A DNA stretch of 64,000 nt from Dromiciops gliroides (taxonomy: Eukaryota; Chordata; Mammalia; Microbiotheria; Microbiotheriidae), in assembly GCF_019393635.1 (NCBI RefSeq), contig NC_057862.1, positions 412,280,169-412,344,168 of the forward strand. The letters are read 5' to 3'. Made by a program: the position numbers and the translations under genes. Position 1 is the stretch's first letter. Every line of letters starts with the position of its first letter. Positions 33,710 through 46,279 of this stretch are shown one piece after another. The notes beneath the pieces were generated by a model. It was given only the letters and a program-made list of their open reading frames with translations, was not told the origin of the DNA and did not search any database.

Positions 33710-34890
33710 GTGAGGATAGGACTGGAAAGGAAACTTGTTCTTCAAGACTCTGTGGAAAAAAAGGCTGGATTCGGTGGTTATAGCCCTCCCCCCCCCCAAA
33801 AAAAAAGGGAAGGAAGCTTATGGGAAAAGCCTTCTTCTTTGGGCCTGACATTTAAAGCATCTTTTTAGGCACTAGCCACAGCTGGAATTTGGCTGGAGCA
33901 GGAACTGTTGCCATTTTGGACAGACCTCTTGACTTTTTTCACAACCAGCTGTCACTGGAAATGACAACCTTATTACATCTTTCTCTGAGCTTTGAAAAGA
34001 TGGAAAACAAGGATAAGCATATCTTGGGGTATATAAGCAAGAAAAAAAAACCCAGCCCATGTGGGAGTCTTAAAGCCTACTCAAGAACACTGATAAATCT
34101 TTGGACAAGGACTGTGACATGCGGCAGATGCCTAGGGTTGAGTCATGTTGAGGGGTGGGGGTGGCAAGGTGGGGGGACACATTCAGGCCAATTCAGAGTG
34201 AGATGTGCCTGGGAGAAGCTCTGTAGCACCATGTGAATCAGAGGGCTCCTGTCAGCATTGAGACAGATGCCTGGTGCAAGTTGAGCATAACACAAATCAG
34301 ATATAATAAGGAAAAACTCTAGGTCAAATAAAACTAAAGAAACATCAGCTATTACTTTAGCTATATCCAGTCAGGGTTTGCACACACAAACCAAACCAAG
34401 GACAGCAAAAACTGGCATTGTGAAGACAATGCCAATGAGTTACCAAGTCTAAGTTTGGGAGGTGCATTCATTGTCCATGCATCAAGCTAAAATTCAGACC
34501 AACTAATGAGCAACTGGCCATTTCTTCCCTAAATTTTATTAAGGACTTAACAAAAGAGGATCTGTCTAGTAAAAAATATTTTCAGCAATCTCTCTATAAT
34601 TCCTAGAAAATGGAAATAAACTACAAAGAAATAAGTGACAGAAAAAAAATAAGATTTTGTCTTTTGCAACTCTAAGTAAATCTCCTACCCATTTTTATGA
34701 CTGATGAATATAGTTCATCCTTTCTGTAGAAGTGAGAGGGACAATTACACTAAAGGATGGTACCTGAATATTAATGAAAGTTATTAATTAGCCTTACAAG
34801 CCCAAGGATAAAAGAAAACTCCCAACATGGCAAATGCTTGAAATATATGCTATAGAAAAAAGACTTGTTACTTCTCCAGCATCATTTTCT
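33710..34890. other. unique non-coding DNA
   Basis: A C8A9 tract at about 33.79 kb; otherwise nothing recognised. Confidence 0.45.
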
Positions 34891-34897
34891 TTAGGAG

Positions 34898-35071
34898 TTT
34901 TTTGTTTTGTTTTGGGGTTTTTTGTTTGTTTGTTTTGTGAGGCAATGAGGGTTAAGTGACTTGCCCAGGGTCACACAGCTAGTAAGTGTCAAGTGTCTGA
35001 GGTCAGATTTGAACTCAGGTCCTCCTGAATCCAAGGATGGTACTTTATCCACTGTACCACCTAGCTGCCCC
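34898..35071 (-). mobile_element. WSINE-type SINE, subfamily B
   Basis: Long T/TTTG tail complement at 34898-34935, GCAATGAGGGTTAAGTGAC, head complement ACCACCTAGCTGCCCCC. Flanking duplication not clear. Confidence 0.92.
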
Positions 35072-35214
35072 CTTAAAGCATTTTTCAAACAAAGAAACAA
35101 ACAAACCCAGAGTATCTAAATCACCATGAGCCCAAGATGGGGAAAAAACTAGATACCATACTATATGCAACTCACTTCCATGCATGACCACAATGTCTCA
35201 TTTAAGTATATGAG

Positions 35215-35520
35215 GGTGGATTGAAGGAATTTAAGATGTTTAACCTAAAGAAAAGAAAACTTTGGAGGATGTGATATCTATGTTCAAGTATTTGAGAGAC
35301 TGCCATGTTAAAAGAAGGGTTCACCTTACTCCGCTCAGCCCCACAGAGTAGAACTGGAAGAAGTGGGAGGAAGGTGCAGAGAAGTCAATTTACATTTGAC
35401 ATTCTAACAATTCTAGCTACAAGTAGGGTGGTCTGTCTCAGCAGCTAGTGGATTCTCTACCACTAAAGTTCTACAAGCAGAGGCTAACTCACTCCTTGTC
35501 AAGAATGCTATAGAGACAAT
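35215..35520 (+). repeat. CR1/L3 LINE 3' region
   Basis: TTTAAGATGTTTAACCTAAA, TTCAAGTATTTGAGAGACTG, CTACAAGCAGAGGCTAACTC. Confidence 0.78.
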
Positions 35521-35569
35521 ATCTGTTCATGTAGAAACTGGATGAGGTTATAATAAAACTGAGATTGAT

Positions 35570-36005
35570 ATAGTGTTCGAAGGTTTTCGAAGTACTTTAC
35601 GTAAATCACAATCCTCATAGTAGCCCTTTTGGTAGGTGCTATTACCATGCCCATTTGGTAAATGAGCCTGATATCAGTGAAGTGACTTGTCTGGGTCACA
35701 CAGTTCTAGAATGGGTGGGGCAGATTTCAAAACCAGGTTTTCCTGACTCCAAATCCAGAGTTTTATCAACTCTACTGACTTTGGAGGTCTCTTCTAACTC
35801 AGATGCTGTGAGCTATGGCCAAGATTACAAAACAGCTCATGAGATCAGCATAATATAGTGGGGGAAAGACTAAATTTTGAAACCAAAGACCTGCTCAGTC
35901 CTACTACCTATGTGAGTTTGAGTAAATCACTTCACTTTCTGAATCTCAGTTTCTTCCTCTGTAAAATGAAGGGGTTGGAGACAATAATCTCTGAAGTTCC
36001 TCCCG
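35570..36005. repeat. MIR pair: antisense 35570-35785, sense 35850-36005
   Basis: Antisense copy: GAAGTGACTTGTCTGGGTCA and TTTTCCTGACTCCAAATCC. Sense copy: AAACCAAAGACCTGCTCAGT and TTCCTCTGTAAAATGAAGGG. Confidence 0.72.
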
Positions 36006-36094
36006 GGCAAACTGGCTCAGAAGAGCAGATTGTTCAATTTTCAGCGTGAGTGCTAATATACCTCAAAATCAGCAAACACTACAAACCAAAGTTT

Positions 36095-36245
36095 GATTTA
36101 TTGTTTTGTTGATTGTCTAGACTTAAGAAAGTGAAGGAGAAAATGTTAATGATGCAGATTAAACTTTAAAGTATGTCATACATACAGTATTTTCCCCCAA
36201 GAGTGCTGCCTGTTAAACATTTACCAGCACACTTCTGCTCCCAGC
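36095..36245 (+). repeat. unassigned interspersed repeat, copy 2
   Basis: Shares TTTGTTGATTGTCTAG, GATTAAAC/GATCAAAA, GTTAAACATTTACCAGCACAC with 12190-12320. Confidence 0.6.
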
Positions 36246-36279
36246 TCTAAATCTAATCATATGATCAGGGTTTTTTTTT

Positions 36280-36450
36280 TTTAATTAAGTTAAATTTTTT
36301 AATAAGGAAAAATCCATTTTCTATCTCTCCCATCAGTGAAAAAGAAAAACCAAGACCTCGTAACAAACACGAATAGTCAAGCAAAATAAATGTCCTCACT
36401 GGCCATGTTCCAAAAATATGTCTCATTCTGTTCCCTGAGTATAGGATCAC
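36280..36450. repeat. interspersed repeat, unassigned
   Basis: CAAGACCTCGTAACAAACAC, TCAAGCAAAATAAATGTCC, GTCTCATTCTGTTCCCTGAG; related in style to 20.50-20.66 kb. Confidence 0.45.
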
Positions 36451-36454
36451 ATGT

Positions 36455-37740
36455 TTTTAAAATATTAATTTAATGAAAAATTAAAAGCAAATTGTTGGTT
36501 TAGCATCAGAGATTTGAAAAACTGATTGATTTAACTTTTTTAGTTTTCCAACAGTTGTTTTGTTCTTCAAGAGACACAGAAAACAAGACTGACTTTTGCA
36601 GTATCTACAATAATGAACTCAACAGATCTATTTGACCCATCTCTAGATCTCTAAATTTAGCTTCCTGCCCCACCCCCCCCCTCCAGGGGGAGGGGGTAAA
36701 GAAGTAACAGAAGGCTGATATTTTGATTCTTATTTGTTTACAAAGCTTAGTCAATGAGATTAACTCAGGAAAGTTGACCTGGTTACCTTTTCACTGATAA
36801 CTTTCTCCTACCTAGGGAGAGTTTGCCTGAAAAAACCCTTGCTGATGTTCACAGCCATGAAAACACCATGTGGTCCATGGAATGTGTTTCGTTTTGATAG
36901 AGCATGCCTACATTGCTGCTGGCATTTATAGAGCTGGAGAAAACACAGCAGTCCAGGCCCTTGTCTATCACTGAAAGGCTAATTAAATTTGGGAAAGGGA
37001 AGCCAGGGAAAGACAGCAGGAGGCTTTTCATCTGGTACCCACATAAAGTATGGCAATGGTTGATGGAAGGTAAAAGGGGAGTGGAGGAGGGAGGAAGGAA
37101 TGTTCATGTGGAATTAGTTCAGTTGTGTGATTAAAATAAATGAATTGAACATAATGGACATATAGACTTTCTAAGCACATCTGAAAAGAGGTATGTGAAA
37201 GATGGTGATTGAATACTGGCAGATTTGATGAGTCATAAAATCTACAACTGTTTAGAGACCAATTCCTCTTCGCTTAGAAAGTCCTTTAAAAATATTTATG
37301 TTTTTTTTTTCCTCTCAATGTTATCAAGCTAAATATAAAAATGGTTCATTTTCCTGAATGAGCCCTGGTGATAACCATTTCACTGTACATCACTACTTAA
37401 TTACTGGGCAATGAAGTGCATAATTCCAAAGCTAGGGAGCTGGGGGGGAGAAAGGATGGAGAGAGGGAGAAGGATGTGGTCCAATGGAGAGAGCCCAGAA
37501 TGGAGATAATTAACATGAAGACTGCTTCCCTTTGCACCACTTTAGAACCTGAACAGGACCCAAAATGAGTTCAGAGAGATACAAGAACAATCAATGACAT
37601 TCCCTCCTTTTGAGGATTCTGTCAAATTCTCCACTCTGTGGCCTCGCATCCAATACTCCATTTACCTTTCTCCACCTCAAGAAGACATACTTGTCTGATG
37701 AATCATATAGCTTTTCCTCTCCACAACAGGGCTAATGAAA
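36455..37740. other. unique DNA; candidate conserved elements at about 36840-37010 and 37310-37430
   Basis: Repeat-free. Contains AAGGCTAATTAAATTTGGG and CACTACTTAATTACTGGGCA (homeodomain-type TAATTA cores). No coding support. Confidence 0.35.
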
Positions 37741-37744
37741 TAAT

Positions 37745-38395
37745 AATCTCACAAACATATTATACAGTACTTCATACTTTTCAAGTCACCTTCAGATCCA
37801 TTTCACTTTCATGACAGCAGCTCTGAGAGGTTTATACACTAAGTATTCTTATTTCTGTTTTACAGAGGAAGAAACTGAGTTCAATGATTTGCTTATGGGA
37901 TCCTTAAGGTTTCTTCCAATCATCAGTTCTTTAATTCTATGATCACTGTGTAGTGTTTTGTTCTTAGGGCAGCCCAGGGCAAGGAGCAAGAAGACAGAGA
38001 TGAGAGGATAAGTAGGACTACAGCTATACTTAGGAAATAGTAATGACTTCAGTTGACCCTAAAGCCTAATACCTTTAGCCCTATTTGCGCGAAATAGAAA
38101 GCATAGATTCGATGAATTATGTGAATTTTTTCCCCATGCCCTTCCAGTCTTTAGGATGGTATAAGCCACAATATTAGAAAATTCAGATTTAGTGTTACTT
38201 ATATCAAACATGCACTTTCATACAAGATCACAACAGGTTCATAAGCCGGAGGGGGTTTTATTCTAACATCCTCATGTACCAGATGAGAAAACTGAGGCCC
38301 AAAGACTTGCCCAAGGCCATATAGTTAATACATATTTAAACCCAGCTCCCTCACCCTCCAAATCCAACACACTTTTTACTGTACCAACTTTGTGT
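37745..38395 (-). repeat. two antisense MIR copies (37745-37950 and 38235-38395)
   Basis: First: TTACAGAGGAAGAAACTGAG. Second: GATGAGAAAACTGAGGCCCA and CTTGCCCAAGGCCATATAG. Unique DNA lies between. Confidence 0.68.
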
Positions 38396-38399
38396 GTCA

Positions 38400-39220
38400 T
38401 GCTGTGGTTTTACTCTGGTGGGGCTGGTTTTGTGTGAGCTCTGGAAATGAGAACGCCCTTCTGGGAACACTTGTGTTTTGGGGCACTGCATCATCTACAC
38501 TCGGTGAGGAGATTTCATTAGCTCCTCTTTTGACCTTCTAGCTTGACACCCTTTCATTTTCCTTCAAATGGACCTATAATTCCACCTTCGTGAATTCAGC
38601 TGGAACTAATTGCTTTATTAAATAAACTTTATTTAGGGGTTAGCTGCCTTGTACACCACAAGAAAACAGTTCCTGCTTTCACTACGGAAAATCTAGTTTA
38701 GAAATTCAAAAGGAATTCACTCCCTGACCGGCAATTAAGTTGAAGGGCAGGTGGAAATTTTAACTTTGAAGGTGAAAAGTACAGTGACGGTCCCTAACAG
38801 GCAGCTGGGAGGGTGGAAAGAGGGGATTTGGCATCCTCTCCTTAAAGAATCTGATCTGAACAGAACAGAGACATTCCTTTTCTTAAGAAACTAATGTTAA
38901 AAAGACTTCCTTAGATGATTCAGTGCTCTCTCTGCTTCCTGGTAAAAACTATGTTCATTCATCTGAGTTCAGGTACAGGATAATCTATGAGTAAAGAATG
39001 CAACTACATTCAGCACTGTGAGATTAACCCTGAGCAGGCAGATTTGGGTTCTTCTTTCCCATCCACCCTCAAACAACTACTAAATCAATACTCATCTCAA
39101 AGTCCAGTTCTCCTCTGAGCCCTAAGAATTATGCCAAGACTACTCTCCTTCTAGTTGCAGTGCAAACAACAGAGCTAGCTAGGAGCTCTCTTCCTTGTTT
39201 CTGTCCATCTGTCTGTGTGT
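38400..39220. other. unique DNA; candidate conserved element at about 38500-38760
   Basis: Repeat-free and AT-balanced; TGGAACTAATTGCTTTATTA carries a TAATTG core. Conservation not tested. Confidence 0.3.
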
Positions 39221-39227
39221 CTGTCTG

Positions 39228-39412
39228 GCAGTTAGGGGGTATAACAGAGCACTGGATTTGGCATCAGGAAGACATAAGTTCAAATCCTACCTCGGACACT
39301 TCTCGCTGCATGCCTCTGGGTAAGTCATTTCTCTGTGCCTCAGTTTCTTCATTTGTAAAGTTAGGGGATTGGAGTCTCAGGTCCTTTCCAGCTCTAAAGC
39401 TATGATCTGAAC
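39228..39412 (+). repeat. MIR-type SINE
   Basis: AGAGCACTGGATTTGGCATC, CTCTGGGTAAGTCATTTC, GGTCCTTTCCAGCTCTAAA. Confidence 0.78.
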
Positions 39413-39539
39413 TTTAGACTAACTGACCTCCAGAATCACAAAGTATATGTTTTCATTGTACATATGCTATGTGCCCAGCACTATGGTAGCACTTTGGGAA
39501 AAAGAGAATTACTTTAAGTGATCATTTTAACACTCAATA

Positions 39540-39900
39540 TTTTATTCTCTTTCACAGGATGTCAGAGCTGGGCAGAACTTCTGGAATGAATCCAAACCAT
39601 GTCTGATCAGGGATTCCCTCTATGGCAGATACAGATGGCAAGAATCACAAAATGTCAGAGTCAGAAGTGACCCCAGGAGCCACTTAGTCCAACCCGCATT
39701 TACAAATGAGACATGCAAGTAGCTGTTGGATAGAGCAGTGGACTTGGAGTCAGCAAGACATGAGTTCAAATCCCTTACTAGCTGTGTGACCTCAATGGAC
39801 AAATCCCTTAACTTCCCTGAACCTCAGTTTCCATAATGATAAGATGAGGATAATGAAAACACCTACTTCATGGGGTTGCTGTGAGGATTCAATGAGCTGA
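39540..39900. repeat. MIR remnants (antisense to about 39715, then sense)
   Basis: Antisense: CAAAATGTCAGAGTCAGAAG. Sense: GGACTTGGAGTCAGCAAGAC and GGTTGCTGTGAGGATTCAAT. Confidence 0.65.
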
Positions 39901-39960
39901 TACATAGATATATAGATGGAGATATATAGAGATATATAGATATAGATATAGATATAGATG
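39901..39960 (+). repeat. (GATA)/(TAGA) microsatellite
   Basis: About 60 bases of GATATA/GATA variants. Confidence 0.92.
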
Positions 39961-40019
39961 TAAGTCTTCTTCCCCAGATTACACAGTAAATTAGCTACCA
40001 GCACCAAGACAGCAACATG

Positions 40020-40085
40020 ATTTATTTTTGTCTTTACATTGCCAGTGCTTTACACACAGTAAGTGCTTAATAAATATTTGTTGTT
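40020..40085 (+). repeat. L2 3' end
   Basis: CACACAGTAAGTGCTTAATA and AATATTTGTTGTTTG. Confidence 0.7.
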
Positions 40086-40384
40086 TGTTTATATTAATTG
40101 TTGACACCTCCCCAACCCCCCGCTCAGGGATTTTTCTGCTATACCACATTGCCTACAGTAATACACATAACAGGAAACAGTAAACAAAGGAGATGAAACC
40201 CAGCACCTTATATTTAGACAGCTGCCATCCAATCTCTAAAATGCAGGAGCTCAAATTCTCCTTATAGAAAATGTACTAGATTATCTTCAGTTCCACAAAT
40301 TTTCACTAAGCTTCTACCACAAGTGATAAAACAGTGAAAAATGCCAGTCCCTGGTTTCGGGGTGCTTAGGGTTTAATAGGGGGA

Positions 40385-40830
40385 TTTAGAGCTGGAAGGG
40401 ACCTCAGAAGCCATCAAATTCAATCCCCTCATTTTACAAATGAAGAAACTGAGTCCAAGAGAGGGAGGTTACGTGACTTGCCCAAAGTCAAATAGGTAGC
40501 AAGCCTCAAAGGTAGGATTTGAACCTAGGTGCTCTGACTCCAGAATGAGGGTTCTTTCCACTGTACAAGGCAATTACATAGCCCAGTGTATAGCGTGCTA
40601 GACTTGGAGACAGGAACATCTAATTTGAATCCTGCCTCAGATATGTACTGGCCATATGTCCCCAGACAAATCTCTTAACCTCTTTCAGGCTCAATTTCCT
40701 CACCAATAAAATGGGTATAATACCTCACCCTACCTCACAGGGTTATTATGAGGATCAGAGGAAATAACATACACAAAGCACTTTGCAAACCTTAAAGCAC
40801 TATTTAAATGCTAATTATTATTGTTACTAC
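40385..40830. repeat. MIR pair: antisense 40385-40565, sense 40570-40830
   Basis: Antisense: GAGCTGGAAGGGACCTCAGA and GATTTGAACCTAGGTGCTC. Sense: head AGTGTATAGCGTGCTAGACT, AGCACTTTGCAAACCTTAAA. Confidence 0.78.
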
Positions 40831-40864
40831 ACTGGTATGATACCTACACAAATAACATAATATA

Positions 40865-41060
40865 AGGTAGACTCAATGAGAGCCAGGCAAAGCATTAGGA
40901 GAAATCTGAAGAGGGGCAAATCACTTTCACCTGAGGGTGCCAGGGAAGGTTTCATGGAGGAGGTGGCATTGGGGTTGGGCCTTACGTTAAAGGAAGGACT
41001 TCAACAAAAAGAGATCGGGATCTGGGAGAGGGAACCTATTTGAACAAAGGGCCTCTTCTC
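40865..41060 (-). repeat. L2 LINE fragment, antisense
   Basis: AGGGAAGGTTTCATGGAGG and GGGTTGGGCCTTACG. Confidence 0.6.
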
Positions 41061-41374
41061 CCCATCAGGTGGGTGAAGCAAGACCTGGCCAATAACATTG
41101 TATTTTCTCCTCCCAGAAAATGTTTTCCTTTATGCAAAATGAATAGCACAGACCCTTAGCCAGTAGAACATAAATGAGCTCAGGATACTTCCTGAGTGTA
41201 CCTAAGAATAGCCTCCCTTGCAGAAGCTACGCACGAATATCATCTGCTTCGGGAGCCTTTTTTTTTTTTTCCTTTCCTCTTGGCAGTCTGTGTGTACCTG
41301 TTGCACATATCTCCCTGGCTGGAGTAGTCTCACCCACAGACACAAATGGCTTTGTTTATTCAGTGAGCAATATT

Positions 41375-41890
41375 TGCAAAACTATCGTTTTTTAAACATC
41401 TATCATGTGCCTAGCAAGTCACTGTGGGGGGATACAAGGATGAGTAAGGTACAACCCCTGCCTTCAGGAAGCATACAGTCTAGTTGAGGGGCCCAGACAA
41501 AACTAAAGTCAACCAATACCACAATGTATATTTAAATAGCAAATGAATGACAAAGACGGCAAATACATAGGAATTCTAAGAAAGGAGAGACTTTTATGGG
41601 CTACAATGGGTAGGAAAGGCTTCGAAAAGTTCCCAAGGGGCTAAGGTGCTGCTAAAATATGGAGAAAAACAGAATAGAGGGACTGAGGAAAGGGTATTTC
41701 AAAGATTGGGAAAGCATAAGACATAGAGACACAAATGCATCAAGTAGGTTGGACCAGTTGGACTAGAGCAAAGGAGATAAGGCTAGATAATTAAGTCGAG
41801 GTCAGATTGTGAAGACAGGGTTTTGAATGCCAGGCTTAGGCATTTCAATCAGATAGCTTGGGTTTCTGCTATTGGGGAGGGGGACATTAT
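41375..41890 (-). repeat. L2 LINE, antisense
   Basis: AAACATCTATCATGTGCCTA, CTTCAGGAAGCATACAGTCT, GGTTTTGAATGCCAGGCTTA. Confidence 0.75.
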
Positions 41891-41934
41891 TTGCTGAACA
41901 GTCTGGTCGAGTTAAATCTCTTTTTTCCCCTTTG

Positions 41935-42180
41935 AAGGTACAGCTGTCATGTACTCCCCCCAATGATATATGCATTACTTTATCTGCAATAATTAGTGCC
42001 AGCTGCAGGAAATGATGTACTGTAAATTAATATCATTGATCGACATCCAAGAAAATGGTCAACAAGACCTATTTTTTTCCAATCAATGCTGCCGATCAAT
42101 TACCTAATAAAAATAAGTAAGCCCTCTCCCTGTGCCACAAGGTAGATTTATGTTACTACAGGGGAGCATTCATACTCTGT
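41935..42180. promoter_or_regulatory. candidate conserved non-coding element or enhancer
   Basis: Unique, repeat-free block between two antisense L2 relics. It is dense in regulatory-type words: CAGCTG E-boxes at 41941 and 42000, GCAATAATTAGTGC, TAAATTAATATCATT, and ATTGATCG (42035-42042) inverted as CGATCAAT (42093-42100), both of the Cut/ONECUT ATTGATC type. Function and conservation are inferred, not shown. Confidence 0.4.
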
Positions 42181-42514
42181 GTAACTATGTCTCTGCTCAG
42201 GTATCCCATATTAATAACAGGAAACACTTCAAGCCTAAATGAGAAATGTGCTATTTAGTACTCTCAAGAAAAGTCTGTGTGAGTTACCAGACAGGGGCAG
42301 TAATATCATCCAACAAACCTGCTGTAGGGGCTGGGCAAGACATAACACACATCCAGTCACTAATGGCAAGTTTGACATTTTTACAAAACCCAAGGGGACC
42401 GTTAGTTTTCCTTACCACTACTCAAATACGAAATGGGACTTAACTTTCCAGTTTCTCTTTCTCCAAGTAGAGGAGTAAATGATGGAGATAATTACAGAAT
42501 CATGAATATATGGA

Positions 42515-42725
42515 TGAACAAATGAATGAATGAATGAATGAAAAAGCATTTAAGTGTTTACTATGCTCTAAGTGCTGGTGATACAAAGAGAAATAACTAG
42601 TCTCAGCTCTCAAGGGGCTCACACTCTAACTGGGAGAACAATACATTAGCAAAAGTTCTGATAAACAGTGGATAGAAAAGCCTAGAAGTCCTAAGGGTAC
42701 AGCAGGAGGGCAGATGCTAAAGTTT
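42515..42725 (-). repeat. L2 3' region, antisense, with (GAAT)n start
   Basis: GAATGAATGAATGAATG, ATTTAAGTGTTTACTATGC, CTCAAGGGGCTCACACTCTA. Confidence 0.75.
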
Positions 42726-43054
42726 AGAACTTTTTATGTTCTATCAGTAGCTCTGATGATAGTGACAAAGTTCTTCAGGGCATCAATGCCTAGCAGATGA
42801 TAAAGCCTAGTGCTCCTCCATTTCATTGGAAGGGCTGGAGTTTCCGGCTATCATGTCACCCAAGCCATGTGATCAATAAAGCGGACCAGATGGATTCTGG
42901 TCAACCCTGGTAGGGGGCATTAGAGATCACCAGTCTTTGTCCTAGCACAGCACTCTATACATCGTGGGCACTCAAGTGTTTATTCCAATCCAAATGCAAG
43001 AAACATTTATTAAACAGGTAAGTATATTATATACCTGATAATCTGGGAAGAAGG

Positions 43055-43230
43055 GAGATCTAAATTCAATACCTTCATTTTATAGATAAGGAATCCAGGG
43101 CCCAGTGAGGGGAAGTAATTTGCCAACTCCATGACTAGTTAATGGCAGGGCCAGTATGAAATATACTCCCCCCCCTCCGCCCCTGCACATCCCCATTCTA
43201 TGATCTTTCCATTATACTGCACTGCCAAAT
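43055..43230 (-). repeat. MIR-type SINE, antisense
   Basis: ATTTTATAGATAAGGAATCC and TTTCCATTATACTGCACTGC. Confidence 0.62.
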
Positions 43231-43234
43231 AATT

Positions 43235-46180
43235 TGTTTTCCCCCACTTACATACTACACAGAAAAGCCAGTGTCTTTCTTGATACTGTCTAATCCCTAT
43301 GAGAGTCTATGTTAAAGGCCAAGCCTAGACAAAATGGAAGTGTGTCCTTGGCACCATCTTTTTCCATGTTTTCCCTTTCAGTGGAAATAGCCCTGAGAGT
43401 CAGAGAAGGAAAATCATAGGATTCAGAATTAGAAGGGACCTTAAAGGTCTCCTACTCCAAACCTCTTATTTTCCAATAAGCAAAATGAAATCCCAAGAGA
43501 TCACATCCAGCTGGAAGGATGGAGAGGGTTTCATGGAAGAGATAACATATGGCCTTCTCATACCTCATAGTAGACTAAATCCTTTTTACCAATACCTAAG
43601 GCTGTGTCTCTATTCCTTTCACATAAATGCCAAAGGACTTCTCTGTCCTGTCAGTGTGTTTAACTTTTGATCTCTTCTCTCTAAGTCCTTACCTAGAAAG
43701 AAAAACTGGAATCATGATCTTCTTAATTCAGAAAAGACCAAGAAATTTCACCCAGATGGCCATGCGCTTTAAGGGATAAATATTTATCTGGCAGCAATTT
43801 AGCTCAATAACTTCAGTTCTCTTTGCCTCAGTTTCTTCTGCATCTATATAATAAATGAAAGTACCCTTGTCATGAGCAATTTTCTATAGATCACTGTCAA
43901 TGTTTTACATTACTGACTTTGGGGGCATGAGTAACTATTTTCACATCAAGGTCAATGTAAGGAAAATCATTATAGAGTAAATACACTGCAGTTCCACAAC
44001 CTTAGAAGGGACTAAGAGGACCTGGAAACCCACCCTTTAACCTTACAATAAACTTGGACCAACAATACTAATCTTGTCATCTGGAAGAGCTTGCTCCTCT
44101 CCTAGACATACCATCAATTTCTGACTGTCATTGGAAAACAAGCCTGTTCTCCAGGGCCTCATAATTCTCTTCTTTTAACCTTTATATTATTCTAAACTAT
44201 TTAACTCCATGTCATCCACTCTGGATGGGAAGGTGCTTTTCAAAATCAAACTGCATTGTACTTTAAAGGAACTGTCCTGGTTCATGAGTGTTGGAGATTT
44301 CAAGTAGAGGAGGCTATCATTTTGTGAAATGAGAAGTAAAGAGCTATTTCTGACAGGTTTGAAGAGACACATGCTGGCAATGGGCTCTCAATTTTAATTC
44401 TTGTATTAGGCTGCCCTCTAGCGGAACCCACACCATCTGCATTTGGACAGAGATGGCTGCTCTCCAACTCACTATTCATGTTCCTTATTCTAAGCCTTAT
44501 AGGAAGCAAGAAAATATATACTCAGAAATAATGTATCCTGGTATAATTTGTCATGGACAAAATATCCCAAATAGGGATCAAAACGGCCCTTCTTGAGAGT
44601 TCAAAGGTCCTTACTAAACAAAGCAGCTTTGGAAAGTGTGTACCTCTTTTAAAATAAGTGTTGTTTATAGTGCCCCTGGCATTTCATTTCTTTGCTCTCC
44701 TCCACATCCACAGTGCCACCTTACTTCTCCGGCTTTGGATCATCTAGTACTCTCGCTGTATCTCTTTTCTCAACTTCCTTCCCCTAAATCAAAACTAACT
44801 GTCAAGAAAGGATGTTTTATGGTCACTACACATCCCCTATAAAGATAAGTTAATGAATTCCTTCCCTCAAAAGGATTAGTTTTTTTAAGTCTTGCCTTTC
44901 ATTATAGGATAAAAAACCTGGTCTTCAGTGAAGGAACTTTCTGACATCATCGAGCAGGTGGGAGTAGGAAGGTGGTTTGTTTGTTTGTTTTTGGAGCAAG
45001 GAAGTCTTCCCAGCCCCTGAAATAATAGTTCCTGTGCTTAATTGAAGTTTGCAGCCTTCTTCGTGAAAATGTAATTTTTGCTGCCTCTTTTTCAAGAACA
45101 AAGCTTGGTGCTGGGCAGATTCAAGGAAGGAGTATAAACAGACTTAGTTTTCATCCTATTTTCAAGGAACCGCCACATGCTGGATGTCAGTTGTTTTGGA
45201 ATCATCACCTGCTTTTCAGTTGACACTTTCCCAACTAAAGCAGGTAAGCATATGCCATCCCCTATGTTAGAAAAGGGTTCAGCTTCAGTAGGCAGAGGGC
45301 TTTCTGCCTCGAAAAATGCCTACAGTGCAGAACTTTGATGACAGAGCTGTACTGTGTTCTTCTCACAGCCAACTTCCTCTGAAAGGTGAGATCAATGGGC
45401 TAGAAGTGACAGGATAATAGGACTCCAGGTACAGTAGTTAAAGATTTATCCTCCCTTCGATGCACACCCATAATTCCTTCTCAAATCTGGGGATCCTAGC
45501 CAAGATTTCAGAGCTGAGAGAAAGGATGACAATACCCAGAGGGAAGTTTCCAAGTCTTACTTATGAAGAGGACTTTTCCATCATCATCACATGTTCATGA
45601 GCTGCTCTGCTGATCTGGACCAAATATGGAATTAGGCATGGTTCTTTCTCTTTTTTATCTCCCACTGACTATGGAGGAATGAAACAATGTTAATATGGAT
45701 TGACACTTCCTCTGGGAAGCTGGAAAAGAATTTTCAAGAACTAGACTATCAGACCTCACACCAAATTCCTCTCTAGCAATCAGCCTTGATTCCCATGCAC
45801 TTCAATGGCCAGGTTTTCTAAGAGACTAGAGGGAAGGGTAGTGTGGAAGTGAAAAGGTCCTAACCAGAATCCATAGGGCATTATAATTTAAAAGGAGACA
45901 GTGCTGCAATCCCTGCACAACTTTTTTCTTACTCCTTTTCTAACTCTGACTGGTGTTACTTCAATATTATTTGTGGGCAGATAATTTGGTATGAGGATTA
46001 TTGAAAAGATTTTTTCCCCCCTTTCAGGTTACCTTTGTCTTTTTCATACCAAATTGGCACCTCTAACATAGTCTTGTTGGGGGCAGGATGAAGAAGACCT
46101 TTTTTTGCTAATAAAGCTGGCTTGGTGTGGAAGATATTGAATCTAGGGGGTTAGTCACCCAACAAGTATTTAATGAATAC
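43235..46180. other. mostly unique DNA; candidate conserved element at about 45020-45250
   Basis: A short MIR relic at about 43.4-43.5 kb. The 45.0-45.25 kb block (TGCTTAATTGAAGTTTGCAG, GGAATCATCACCTGCTTTTC) is repeat-free and ends in AAAGCAGGTAAGC, which resembles a splice donor, but I find no open exon. Confidence 0.35.
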
Positions 46181-46279
46181 TATTAATCTCGTGGGGTCTC
46201 AGTTTTCTCATTTGAAATATAAGGCTAATCTAAATGATCTCTACCATCCTTCCTAACTCCTACAATTAATTTGATTTTA

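Noticed and set aside
45020..45250. Possible exon ending at AAAGCAGGTAAGC
   Set aside because: No open frame with a matching acceptor and no protein similarity; kept only as possible conserved non-coding DNA.
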